Of a DNA stretch of 64,000 nt, positions 1-10,483 are shown piece after piece. Position 1 is the first letter of the stretch; every line of letters begins with the position of its first letter. Below the pieces are notes generated by a model. It had not been told where the DNA came from, made no database searches, and saw nothing but the letters and a program-made list of their open reading frames with translations. The position numbers were made by a program, and so were the translations under genes. Source of the DNA: Ampelocalamus luodianensis (lineage: Eukaryota > Streptophyta > Magnoliopsida > Poales > Poaceae); assembly GCA_036346255.1 (NCBI GenBank), contig CM070639.1, forward strand, positions 30,596,165 through 30,660,164. Reading direction: 5' to 3'.

Positions 1-1943
1 TGCTGAGACTGTTGAATAATGGAAGATTTCGATTCTTGAAGTTTATTGCGAATTTGTACCAAATTATGATTATGAGGTGGAATAACTGAATATGTGCTTG
101 TATTTGTACATGTGATTAGGGAAGGAAAGTAGGTAGCAACTAGATTTCTTGATGAAGCCAGTTGTTAGCAACGATGGTTGGAGTGTTGTTGTTGTGTGTT
201 ACAGTTTAGTGTTGAGCATCAGTAAGAGTTGAACTGATGTGATTTAATAGGTGACTTATGCTTACATGATTGTAGAATAGTCAGATGATAGCATTTTACC
301 AGTAATACGAGATATGCAACCGTTGCCGCATACCATGCCTGTGCTCGCAAGCGCAGGGACCAATTGCCCAATACTCCGCAAGTAAAGGGGGCCTCAAGCA
401 CACACTCCACAAGTGTGGGGACTAAAAGCCCATCGTTTTCCTGATGGGGACCTCTTTTCAATGCCCACATTCCACGAATGTGGGGACCTCAAGCCTATCA
501 TCTACATGACGGGGACCTCGAATATGCATACCTGGTCACAACGTGACCAAGTCTTATGTATGCTCTCATGGTGCACATGAACAATTACAATTTCGCAGTA
601 ATCATGAACAGCATCAACATCATACATCAGTAACAATCATTTGTATCATAAGCATTTACCATCTTTAATCAACATATCACACTATCAACCAAGCATAGCT
701 AATATGTATCAAAATGCTAGCACTCACTGTCAAACAATTCATAATTACTCTATCAAACAGAGTACTTGCCTTAACCGCGTGAGAACGGAGGATGTGAAGA
801 GGGTGCTGCCTCCGGGACCAATCCCCCACCAAAAATCCATTTACAAGCATACTAAGACAATAGTAATGTACCACATAAACTATAAAAGCAAAAATGAACT
901 TGCAATAGTTCTTTTAACGTGAACCCAACTCCAATTCCTAGATGTTGTTCTGTCCCCTCTGTGGACAGTCGTGTTCTAAAATTCATATATTTTAGTACAG
1001 GAGTCCAAATGAGGTGTTCTTAGACTTAATTGAAAAATTATCAATTTCCCCAACTAAACCTAGTTGGCGGGTCTTCCTGATTTGGCCATCTAATATCCCT
1101 ATCATGCTAATTAACAGAACATCGATTTCACGTCAGGTTCTTTGGACAGTATACTAAAACTACCATAACTTTCAGCTCATTTGTCCAAATTTTGCGTTCT
1201 TGGGCTTCCCTGAAAGCTACGACGATTATCTACAACTTTTGTTATACTGAGTTCCTCTAATGTTCCATTTAACTGATCACTCAAGTCAAATTACTAAAAC
1301 CTGTCAGAGTACTATCAGATTCACAGAACAGTCACACTAATAAATTCATAACTTCTGCTACAAAGCTCCAAATAATGCGATTTAGCACTTCATCGAAAGA
1401 TATTAACGTCCTCTACAATACTCTAGGAGATGCCCAGAACTGAATATGCACTTAACTACATCAAAACGATTGTCTAACGAAATATGTCCTGAGCAGAACA
1501 TATTTACCGATCTTGATTAACTATCCGAAAACGCATCGGATCAAAGGGGAATTGAGGTTACCCTTGAAGAATCACAGGGAGACGACGAACCACCCCTACG
1601 AAGAAGATCCTCTCCCTCTCCCTCTTCCTCTTCTTCTTCTTCTTCTTCTTCTTCTTCTTCTTGGCCGGCAGCATCCGAAGGAGACGGCGCAAGGCGGCAG
1701 GGCGGCTACTGTTTATGGGGTACTATAGCAGTGGTGTCTACTGTAGCACACCGTGCTACAGTACCACCCCTAGGGTTTCCACCCTCCTTTTATTGTTGGT
1801 CGGCCCCTCTGGGCCAAAGCCTAAGGCCTAGGTTGCGGAATAATTGCAGAAACCCCCTCTAATCCTCTGTTAATTCTATTTTTTTCTAGTTGGTACTTCT
1901 CTCTAATTCTTTCTTTTCACTTAAATAGACTTGGGATATTACA
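1..1943 (-). mobile_element. Ty3/gypsy LTR 'G', partial
   Basis: The right end reads GGGATATTACA, the reverse complement of the TGTAATATCCC start shared by the gypsy LTRs T, B and S. Positions about 298-520 carry the same series of small hairpins followed by GGGACC that occurs in the LTR of element T, in the same order and orientation. No TGTAACACC-type end is visible, so the other end lies outside the window or is lost. Positions 1-250 show no clear match to T and are placed here only by position. It has no coding content. Confidence 0.6.
1627..1662. repeat. (TTC)n microsatellite
   Basis: An uninterrupted run of about eleven TTC/CTT triplets inside a longer pyrimidine-rich tract starting near 1608, within LTR G. 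Confidence 0.9.
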
Positions 1944-2133
1944 CTCACCACGTGCGCCGCTACTGCCGACAACGCCCTAGCCCTCTGCCCCTGCGACACA
2001 CGCTGGGATTCTCGGCGCTCCGCCCGCCCTCGGGCCGAGCCCTGCGCCCACGCCTCCCCCGCGCCCTGTACCCTGGCCTTCGCGCCGCACACTGTCCACT
2101 CGCACATACCGCGTTTCCTCTCCTTCTCTTTCT

Positions 2134-2140
2134 CTATAAA
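2134..2140 (+). promoter_or_regulatory. TATA box of LTR E
   Basis: CTATAAA, followed by AGCGCGC, sits downstream of a GC-rich U3-like stretch and upstream of a C/T-rich leader. This is a plausible LTR core promoter. Confidence 0.45.
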
Positions 2141-2495
2141 AGCGCGCAGCACCCTGCTTCTCCCTCCCCCGCCTCTTCTCCTTTCTTCCCGCTCAAGCAA
2201 CCCCACCTACGAGCTCCTCTTTCTTCCTCCAAAACGGCCACCTTCTCCCTCCTCTTGATCTCCCTCTCCGGTCACCATTTTGTCGAGCTAGCTGCGTCAC
2301 AGTGTGTTCCCGAACCTCCTCTACCCATTCCCCGAGTATCCCCTCCCCTCTCCCATCCTCCTTGCCGGATTTTGAAGTTCCCTCGCCGCCGGCCAAAGCT
2401 CTTCCAGCACCGTTCTTGGCGCCGTCGACCACTCCCCGCTGCCTTCAACCCTACCACCGGCATCGCCACTTCGCGTTCTATGCGTGTTCTTGTTG

Positions 2496-2720
2496 GTGAT
2501 ATGTCCTAAAGGCAATCATAGAGATCATCTATGTTTCTGAGTTATTGAATAAATGTTATTATGTTCCTTGAATGAATCATCGACGTGCACTTCGTTGGAC
2601 CAGACTGCTCTGACTCTCCTTCCGCTGCACTACGCGTCTAGTGTTAACGATCTGTGATCATCTACTTACTTGGCATCCTGGTTTACGTGGTTGAAATTTT
2701 GAATTAATGCTATCGTAGCC
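2496..2720 (+). mobile_element. Possible copia LTR fragment
   Basis: The stretch begins TGATATGTCCTAAAGGCAAT and continues with AT-rich sequence containing ATTGAATAAATG. This start resembles the LTR start of Maximus/SIRE-type copia elements of grasses. I cannot define a right end or a target duplication, so the extent is uncertain. Confidence 0.3.
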
Positions 2721-3702
2721 TACCCGTATCCCTTCAGCTCTCTCTATCTCTCTCAGTGTGTCAACCATTCGCCGGAGCCCCGCACGGCCCGAATGTCGCC
2801 GCTGCCTCGCTTCACCGCTGGCGACGCAGCTGCCACCCTTGGCTTCCTCGACCCTGTGGGCCCCCATTTTGGTCCTTCCCGCTAGCCGCCGCTCTCTCCT
2901 TCCATCGGCGGCGCCGCCGCCAACTCTGCCACCCTGGAGCTCCATGCCTGCTCTGTCTTCTTCCTCTTTCTTTCTTTCTTGAGCCACTTACATGTGGGGG
3001 CCACCATGTCATTCACAGTAGACTTCCTCTCTTTCTCTTCTTCTCTCACTAGCATGTGGGCCATGGTTGTCATCCACACCATTCCTATGCATGTTAAAAT
3101 CTCAGAGCAAAGAAGATTCCAGAAGATTCCCTCTTTTCTAATTTCTATCATTTCATATGATCACAATCTTCCGGACGTTCGTTATCCCTCATACGAACTT
3201 CGATTACGTCGATTCTTGTTTCTAAATTCATCTAAATTCAATGCCTTTCTTTTGGCTCTAATATGATAATTTTTTGATTTTATTTGGAATTGTTGTATTT
3301 ATTTGGCTTTTTCACTACTAGAAAATAGGGCAAACCTGATGGTCTCGAATTACCCTGACGGGCCCGCAACGGCCGTCACGGTTTATTATTTTGGTGATGG
3401 TAATAGTAACCCCTGTCAGAAAAATTCCAATTTTCCTGACGGTTATAATAAAACCATCAATACAATATATTTTCCTAACGGTTATAATAAAACCGTCAAT
3501 ATAATATATTTTCCTGACGGTTGTAACCGTCAGGTTAATTTTTTGGGAATTTCGAGCGCGAAAATTTTCCTCACGTGCCAGACCACCGCACCAATTTTTA
3601 CTGTGCCACACGAATTGTAAATTTTCCTGACGTGTATAGCGCACTGTCAAAACAATGTTTGGGTAGAAAAACCTACGCACATCTCCCCCAAACAGACGCC
3701 TC

Positions 3703-4096
3703 AAATCCCTACTTCCTCATCCATCTGCCGCTGCCCCAGCTCCACCCCGCTGCCCTGACTCCACCCCGACTCCACCCCGCCGCCTCGCCTCCACCCCGGC
3801 TCCACCCCGACACCCCAGCTCCCCCGACGCCCCAGCTCCACCGGTCGCCCCAGGTCCTCCCTGCCGCCCTAGGTCCGCCTCGTCGCCCTCACGCCCCAGG
3901 TCCATCCCGACGCCCTAGCTCCACCTACCTCTGCAATGTCGAGCATGTGCCGCGGCTCCACTGTGCGGCTCGGTCCCGGCCAGCTCGGCCTCCGGCCGTC
4001 TCCTGACTCGGCTCGCTCGCTCGGCCGGCACCTTGCGGCGGCGGCGGTGGCGGTGCCGGAGTCACCGGGGAGCCGGAACCTGTGGCAGACCGGCGA
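3703..4096 (+). other. GC-rich exon-like segment inside the CACTA element
   Basis: A proline-rich, very GC-rich stretch leads into an ATG at 3936. From there a frame of about 53 codons rich in Arg, Ser, Gly and Leu runs to about 4094, where GAGTGTGAGTG offers a 5' splice site. GC content falls sharply after it, as at a plant exon-intron boundary. The predicted peptide could be an organelle-targeting leader, but I do not recognise the gene. It may be the first exon of a captured gene, possibly the same one as the exon at 6704, or simply GC-rich transposon sequence. Confidence 0.35.
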
Positions 4097-6097
4097 GTGT
4101 GAGTGCCTCCCTTGGGCCTCGACAGACCCATCGATAACTGGTTCTTGGATCCATTTCTTGACTTGATTTGGCCAACTCTCTGTTAATTTATGTGGGTCTT
4201 AATCGGGTAAAGAATTAATTTGTGTGTGCAACAGCGTGAGGACCCTGTTAATGATGCCGTAGAATAATTGACCACGTATTTTGGCTGGTAACATGAACAG
4301 TGCCCGCTACTCATAACGTTTAATTGGATAATAGTGAGTGGTTGCATTTGTAGACCATGTCGGTTGCATGCAACTTGCTAGTGTTGCAATTGCAGGTTAT
4401 GCTGGAATTTTGTGATGATCCTGAAGAGGTCATATGGCAAATTTTCACGTGATGACATTTCGGGTTGGGTACTTTTTGGAAGCTAATTGCCATCAGGATG
4501 CACATCAGTTGATGAATAGACGATGCGATCCATTTATTTTTAGCTGCTAAATCTTCGTTGTAGGCCACCAATTGAGCTTTACTCAATGACAAAGGTTTCC
4601 CTTTCTCCTGGGCAATGCAAAAGCCTCATGCAGTTCGCATGTTCTCACTCTTTTCAGTTTGATGTTACTATCAGGTGGTTTGTGGATTTTGAAAAATAAC
4701 AAGTAGTTGAAAAAATTCTGAAGTTTGCAAGTATTACTATACTTTTAAATAGCCTGGTAGTCTGTTATGCATTTTATTGTTAACAAAACAATGCTTTTTG
4801 CATCATTAGCTTTAGTAGTGGACAAAGTGTCTAGATCGATTTGGATTAAGTAAACCCTAAGTTGCTCATAAATCAAAGTATTTGTTTTTTTTGTTGTGGA
4901 GCTGCCAATCAATTTGGTGGTACTCTGAAGGGGATGAGAAAGATTGACTATGCAAATAGTGAGCTACAAGAAAAAGCTTCTGACTCTACAAAGGCCTCCT
5001 TAGGAGAGTTTGTTTGAGTGATTTCTGATTTTATGAGATTTATATTAACGTATGTTTTCTTTTTGTGTGTGTGCAGATATAAACTAGATTGACAAGTGGT
5101 CTATTCGATACAAAATTGTTGTTGTATGGCTAATGTTAGCATGCAAATGATGGTTCCCATGGGTTGGATGTCTGGATGTGACATAAAGTCTATTTATGGT
5201 AGAATTTCAGTGATTAACCTGCTTCTAAATTAGGTTTAAGAACTTACTTTTTGTACTGACTACTGAAGTCTTTTTGTTGTAGGATTGTAAAGTACATGGC
5301 AATAAAGACTAGTTAGGAGAAAGGCCTAGCTTTAGCGAAATATCCACACTGCCAAGATAGTAGTATCTTTCTTGTTCTTTTCCAAGATGATATCATTCTT
5401 GTTCTTTTTTGTGTGCCTGATTTGACTGTCCTGCGCTTGCATAAGTTCAGAGACACGTCGATCGCATCTTTCACAAGTATCATGGTGCAATTTCTAGGTA
5501 AGAGTTTTCTTACAATTAGTGTTCTCCTCTCTTATAACAATACAGTTATTTTTAGAAGCAAAAAAGAACCAGGCTTTTATCTTGTAGTTTAGTGCTACCG
5601 CGTTCAGTACAAAATGTTGTTTGTAGGACTTTTCGTAAAAACACAAAACTTTGACGTAGGCCGTTTCACCCATGTTCGAGAGGCACATCTTGGATCCACC
5701 AATAGGTCGGCGTTTGTATGTGTATTCATAATGTTAGATCTTTTTTGCATTTCCATTGTACTTCTTTTATTAATAAATCTAACATCTCTTTAACCAAAAT
5801 ATCCATATCAGATTATGAAGAGAGTTGCTTTGACAATAAAAATTTACATGCTTTTTGAAGACTTGGACTATTGGCATACGTCCTTCCGGCATATTTTAAC
5901 CCTCTTACTGCAAATAATGTGCCATACGTAAAACATACGCCCCAAGTTCCATACATGTTGGAAATCACAACATTGTTAGCTTTCTAATGCTCAGATTTGC
6001 ACTTCAACACTATTTAGATTCAAAAGCCAGGAGCATGCTTGTATGAACCGCAAGTTATATATACAGTTTTTATTAAGCAAATAATACTTTCATACAT

Positions 6098-6377
6098 ACC
6101 ATTCACCTTTTGGGCATGCCAATTAATCTATTTAATTAATAATCTAGATATTGATATACATATGAATTAAGTTATAGCTTGTCAAGTCTAGATATACACA
6201 TGTTCTTAATTTAGATTAATGATATAGAGCACAATACAATTGCTATTTACCATTCACCTCTTGGGCATGCCAATTAATCTATTTAATTAATAGCCTAGAT
6301 ATTAATATACATATGAATTAAGTTATAGCTTGTGAAGTCTAGATATACACATGTTCTTAATTTAGATTAATGATATA
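6098..6377. repeat. Direct duplication of 129 bp
   Basis: Copies at 6098-6226 and 6249-6377, separated by 22 bp, both start ACCATTCACC and end GATATA with only a handful of differences. It lies inside the CACTA element. Confidence 0.85.
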
Positions 6378-6703
6378 TTGCAAATTATTTGTGAAACGAA
6401 AATACCAAGTCCAAGTTGTCCAACATATGATGCTATACAAGCTGAAACGATTATCACCTCTTGAAATTAGTCTTTAATTTTTGCAATGATTAAACAAATA
6501 TTATGTGGAAGGAAGAACGGATCAGTACGCACCTTTAACTTTTTGTTAGCCGATGCAAGCTGAATTTTCAATGTTTTTATCCTCTCTATTTATGATGAAC
6601 AAGTTTCCTGTATCATTGAAAACGTATTGGCCACTTTGAGGTTTGGATTAGCTATGGACTGAATCTGATGTATGGTCTTTCTCCTTTGTTTGTGCTGTTG
6701 CAG

Positions 6704-6745
6704 GCGTACCCATATCTACACACCCGCAACAAGGAGTTCCCTGAG
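6704..6745 (+). pseudogene. Captured exon resembling cytochrome c oxidase subunit 6a
   Basis: A 42-bp segment lies between a 3' splice site (TTGCAG, ending 6703) and a 5' splice site (GTATGG from 6746). It translates to AYPYLHTRNKEFPE. Plant cytochrome c oxidase subunit 6a (a mitochondrial inner-membrane subunit of respiratory complex IV) has a conserved C-terminal motif of the form YPYL-x-x-RNKEFPWG. Here one residue of the core differs and the Trp-Gly after Pro is not continued. No neighbouring exons of that gene are recognisable, so this is a fragment carried by the CACTA transposon rather than a functional gene. The match is short (14 residues), but it is specific and framed by splice signals. 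Confidence 0.6.
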
Positions 6746-9408
6746 GTATGGATTTTCTTTCTATATTTTCGTGCATTCATTTGGATACTTGAACAACTTG
6801 TTATTGTAATGTTCTTTGATTTTTGGTTGGTTGCGAAATGATTCCCTTTGATTTTAAGTGGAGTGGTGGATCAACACATGCATGTGGATTGTTGTAATGT
6901 GTAGTGTGTTTGCTGCATTGTTTTAATGAGTAATATAATGCATTTAACTATGTGCAAATGTTCTAATCCTTTGTTTGCTAACAACTATTATTGGTAAGCT
7001 CCTTTCTACTCTTCTGTTGATTGCTAAATTATTAATTATGTGCAAATGTTCTAATCTCTTTGTAGGATCACTACTTTTAGTGGCGACATTGATGTCGACA
7101 ACAACCATGCTGCCATTCTGTGACTTTCAGTGATCTGTTGTAGTTCTTTAGACTAGCTGAACAATGTAATGGAAATGTGGACTTTTGTATGCGGTACTTC
7201 ACTTTAGATGTCTTTTGGATGGATGAACCAATCTGGAGGTGAAGTGCTTGTGCTAGTGAACATGAATCTATTGGCTAGGGACTATTTATGAAAGCTGAAC
7301 TTTTTATATGTTTGTTCATTAATTATATATTTCTTGATTGATGCAAGGATGGTGTTGTGATTTGATTATATGATGCATGGATGTATATTTTATTGTCTGC
7401 TGCAACATTTTCTACTATTATGTAAATCTGCTGTAACATGCTAGGGTTGCCAGTATTTTTGGGTTATATTTTACTGACGGGGCAAACCGTCATGTTATAT
7501 TTTTTGCCATTCTGGAAAGTAATTTTATTGACGGGCACAAACCGTCAATGAAATGCATTTTCTTGACGGTAACAGGAGAATAGTCAATGAAATCGTTAAT
7601 TTTATTGACGGTGACATTAACCGTTAGTAAAATGAATTTTCGTGACGGTAACAGAAGAACATTCAGTAAAATTAATTTTCCTCACGGTTTGACCCCTCAG
7701 GAAAATGCATGTTTTGCCTGACGATTAGAACCGTCAGGTCTAATTTCCCTAACGGGAATCGTCAACCAAATTCAATTTTCCTTTCTAGCTAGCCCTGAGG
7801 GGTTTTTCCTGACGGGAACCCATCGGGAAATTAAAACCTGACGGTTTTTTCTATTTTTCTGATGGTTTTGAACCGTGAGGGATGATCCGTTTCCTAGTAG
7901 TGTTTCGCATGTATAGATTCCAGCATTGCCGAAGCTTTCCTAGAATCATTTGCCAAAGCAACTGAAAACTTCAACGAAGGTAAGTTGTGGACTTTTGATC
8001 ATGTCGTAACCATTTTTATAAAATTATATTATTTTATATCAACATGCATTGCTAGTTTTATAATAACTGCTTTCGGGAATAGTTAAAGTCCTATTTGACA
8101 TTATGCCACCTTGAATAATTGCTATCGACATATGTCCTTGAACACCACTCTCACTAGCATGTGGGCCATGGTTGTCATCCACACCATTTCTATGCATGTT
8201 AAAAGCTCATAGCAAAGAATATTCTAGGATATTCCCTCTTTTCTAATTTCTATCATTTCATGTGATTGCAATCTTTCAAACGTTCATTCTCCCTCATACG
8301 AACTCCGATTTCGTCGATTCTTGTTTTTAAATTCCTATAAATTCAGTACCTTTCTTTTAGTTCTAATTTTAAAATTTTGATTTTATTTGGAATTATTGTA
8401 TTTATTTAGCTCTTTTCGCATAGATAGATTCTAGCGTTTCTAAAGCTTTCCTAGAATCATCTGCTGAAGCAACTCAAAACTTCAACGAAGGCAAGTCGTA
8501 GACCTTTGATCATGGTGTACCCATTTTTATAAAATTATATTATTTTATATCAACATTCATTACTAGTTTATAATAACTACTTTTGAGAATAGCTAAGGTC
8601 CTATTCGACATTATGTCACCTTGAATAATATCTATGAACATATATCCTGAAACACCTTAGGTTGGGTTAATTTTAGTTGGATATATTTTGTTACCAACAT
8701 GGGAAAGCATAAATATGCTTAGCCATGCTTAGTTGTACGATGGGATTCATGATCACATGTTCATAAATGATTAAATTTGACCTAATGATATATGGAATTG
8801 TGGCGGGCCACTGTTATTTAAAATTTGTTGTGCCATGGCAAGGGTTGTCATTTGGCAGGGTTGAACAAAAATTGTTTCATACTCGGGCGAATGATTGTGT
8901 AGTAAATGAGATGGATTTGGGATGTAGTTGCTTTGCCTGAGTAGACACTAACGACTTAACTTTGTGCGTCATTGATCTGGGCCCTACCGTACAACCATAT
9001 GTCCCTAATGGGAAGGACCTGGCCAACTAATTTACCAAGTCCAAGCATTAAGCTCGTAGGCTGTAGTTGGTAGATGTTCTCTTGATTATGGAACCGTACT
9101 TCCATATCTTGAGAAGTTCAGAATACGGTAGTCGTACTTCCATATCTTGGGTCGTGCAGCATGGTAAGGAACCTCCATGTTGTCTGGGCTTGCGTCGTAT
9201 ATTGGTAATCAACGTTCGGGCAGGTTATCCCCCACAACGGTGAGCTCCAGGTAGATGATAAACGACATCCATGACTTGGGGTAAAGCTCATCGGGTGAGC
9301 TGATGTAATGATAAGGTATTGTAAAGGCTTTGTGATGATCTCTTAGTCGCTTATAAGTTGATTATCTCTTGTGGGTCAAGCTGTACAACCTCTGCAGAAT
9401 GTTAAAAA

Positions 9409-9420
9409 CTATTCGAATAG
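9409..9420. repeat. Palindrome CTATTCGAATAG in LTR E
   Basis: A perfect 12-bp palindrome preceded by a TTAAAA-type stretch. The same 12 bp occurs in LTR F (34501) and LTR D (62130), and a variant occurs at 41902. Confidence 0.85.
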
Positions 9421-9720
9421 TTGTGTCCCCGATTATGAACAATGCCTCGTGATTTCATACGAGAGGTAGATTTTCTCAAAATGTTGGAATGGTGGTTCGG
9501 TTGGGAAGTGAACAGGGTGTTCACAGGTGGTTTTGGTTGGGAAATGAACGGGTGTTCACTAGTTGTTTCAAAGAACTCGTTTACTTATGTATTTAATCTT
9601 TTAAATTATGTTTTATAATCTATTTACTGTCAATACTGCTTTCTGCAAAATAAGCCATAATGCTATCCTTGTTCAAGCCTTGCATGAATACTATTTGCAT
9701 ATATTTCCCTACAACTTGCT

Positions 9721-9737
9721 GAGTACTTTATGTACTC
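9721..9737. repeat. Inverted repeat GAGTAC-n5-GTACTC in LTR E
   Basis: GAGTAC, five bases, GTACTC. Equivalent hairpins are at 34837-34854 (F), 42147-42163 (fragment I) and 61769-61784 (D). Confidence 0.8.
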
Positions 9738-10114
9738 ACGGCTTTGCGCCATTGTTGATTAGTCACCGGAGAAGAACGAGGAAACACCGAGTTCTACAAG
9801 GAGTACTTCAAAGACTATGGAACTAGGATGCATTCTCAACTCGATTGCATGTGGGCATGTCGGATGTCTATCACGAGATTTCTTATTTTTTGCTGCAAGT
9901 TTACTCTTTTATCTTAAGCCCTACGTGGCAACCCTTGTAAACCTTGACCATAAGGTCTGTTGCTACTAAGTAATATTAATTTGTTTGCTTCTTAGAAATT
10001 TTGTTGTATGGATATGATTTCATTGATGTTACAACTATGTGGATTAGCTACTGATCATGAGACTAGTTCAGAATACATAGAGGGCTTGGATTTAGTGATC
10101 TGGGTCCCGACACA

Positions 10115-10483
10115 AACCCCAAATTCAACCTCAAATACACTTATAATAAAAATTCCAGTGTAATAAATAGGGAAATCCTCAAATCCGATGAATAAAATTC
10201 TCACAATCCAAACATACTCAATCATTATAACATCAACAGGTAAATATATTCCCCACCGACTTATCTTTAGAAAGATTCTAACTCTGAAAGGACTACTCAC
10301 TAAAATCAAGTCATACCTGACAATAACTCAACAATCCTCACTATCCCATTAACTGCTATAACGATTGAATTACTTCACTAATCCTAGACTCTCATTAAAC
10401 CACACCATTCACCTTCACCTACACAACCTTGCAATTTACACAATCGTAGTACCCTAACTAAATGACCAAGAATCCAAACCTTT
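10115..10483 (-). mobile_element. Internal piece 4 of element B
   Basis: The reverse complement aligns by eye with about 29230-29560 of element A. Shared landmarks include GAAGTAATTCAATCGTTA, TTATTGTCAG and TTTGGATTGTGA. It ends at the CCTTT duplication of element T. A frame of 84 codons on the minus strand here has no recognisable domain. Confidence 0.75.

Larger units (their letters stand above)
3313..7902. mobile_element. CACTA (En/Spm-type) DNA transposon, non-autonomous
   Basis: The termini are CACTACTAGAAAATAGGG and the inverted CACTACTAGGAAACGG, with the 3-bp duplication TTT on both sides (3310-3312 and 7903-7905). The empty site is visible in the neighbouring duplicate at about 8415. 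Both ends carry many subterminal repeats of the type CCTGACGGTT or AACCGTCAGG (3350-3640 and 7475-7880), the usual transposase-binding arrangement of this superfamily. The interior is about 4 kb without transposase frames. It contains a GC-rich exon-like stretch (3703-4096), a small exon resembling cytochrome c oxidase subunit 6a (6704-6745) and otherwise AT-rich intron-like DNA. I read it as a gene-fragment-carrying CACTA element that depends on a transposase in trans. Confidence 0.93.
3042..8664 (+). repeat. Tandem duplication of about 515 bp split by a CACTA element
   Basis: Copy 1 is 3042-3312 joined to 7903-8146; copy 2 is 8147-8664. Both begin around CTCACTAGCATGTGGGCC and end around CCTTGAATAAT...GAACACC, with the same order throughout at roughly 85-90% identity by eye. 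The CACTA transposon lies only in copy 1, so the duplication is older than the insertion, and copy 2 preserves the empty site. Confidence 0.85.
1944..10114 (+). mobile_element. Long gypsy-type LTR 'E', interrupted
   Basis: This sequence resembles LTRs F and D. It has a TATA box near 2134, a purine-rich AACGAAGGCAAGT stretch near 8480-8500, the palindrome CTATTCGAATAG at 9409, GAGTAC-n-GTACTC at 9721, and an end of the type GGGTCCCGACA at 10112-10114. That end abuts minus-strand internal sequence of element B, so E probably inserted into B. The true left end is not visible because LTR G precedes it. A tandem duplication and a CACTA transposon interrupt it. There are no credible open reading frames; the short GC-rich frames at 1930-3050 have no recognisable domain. 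Confidence 0.55.
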
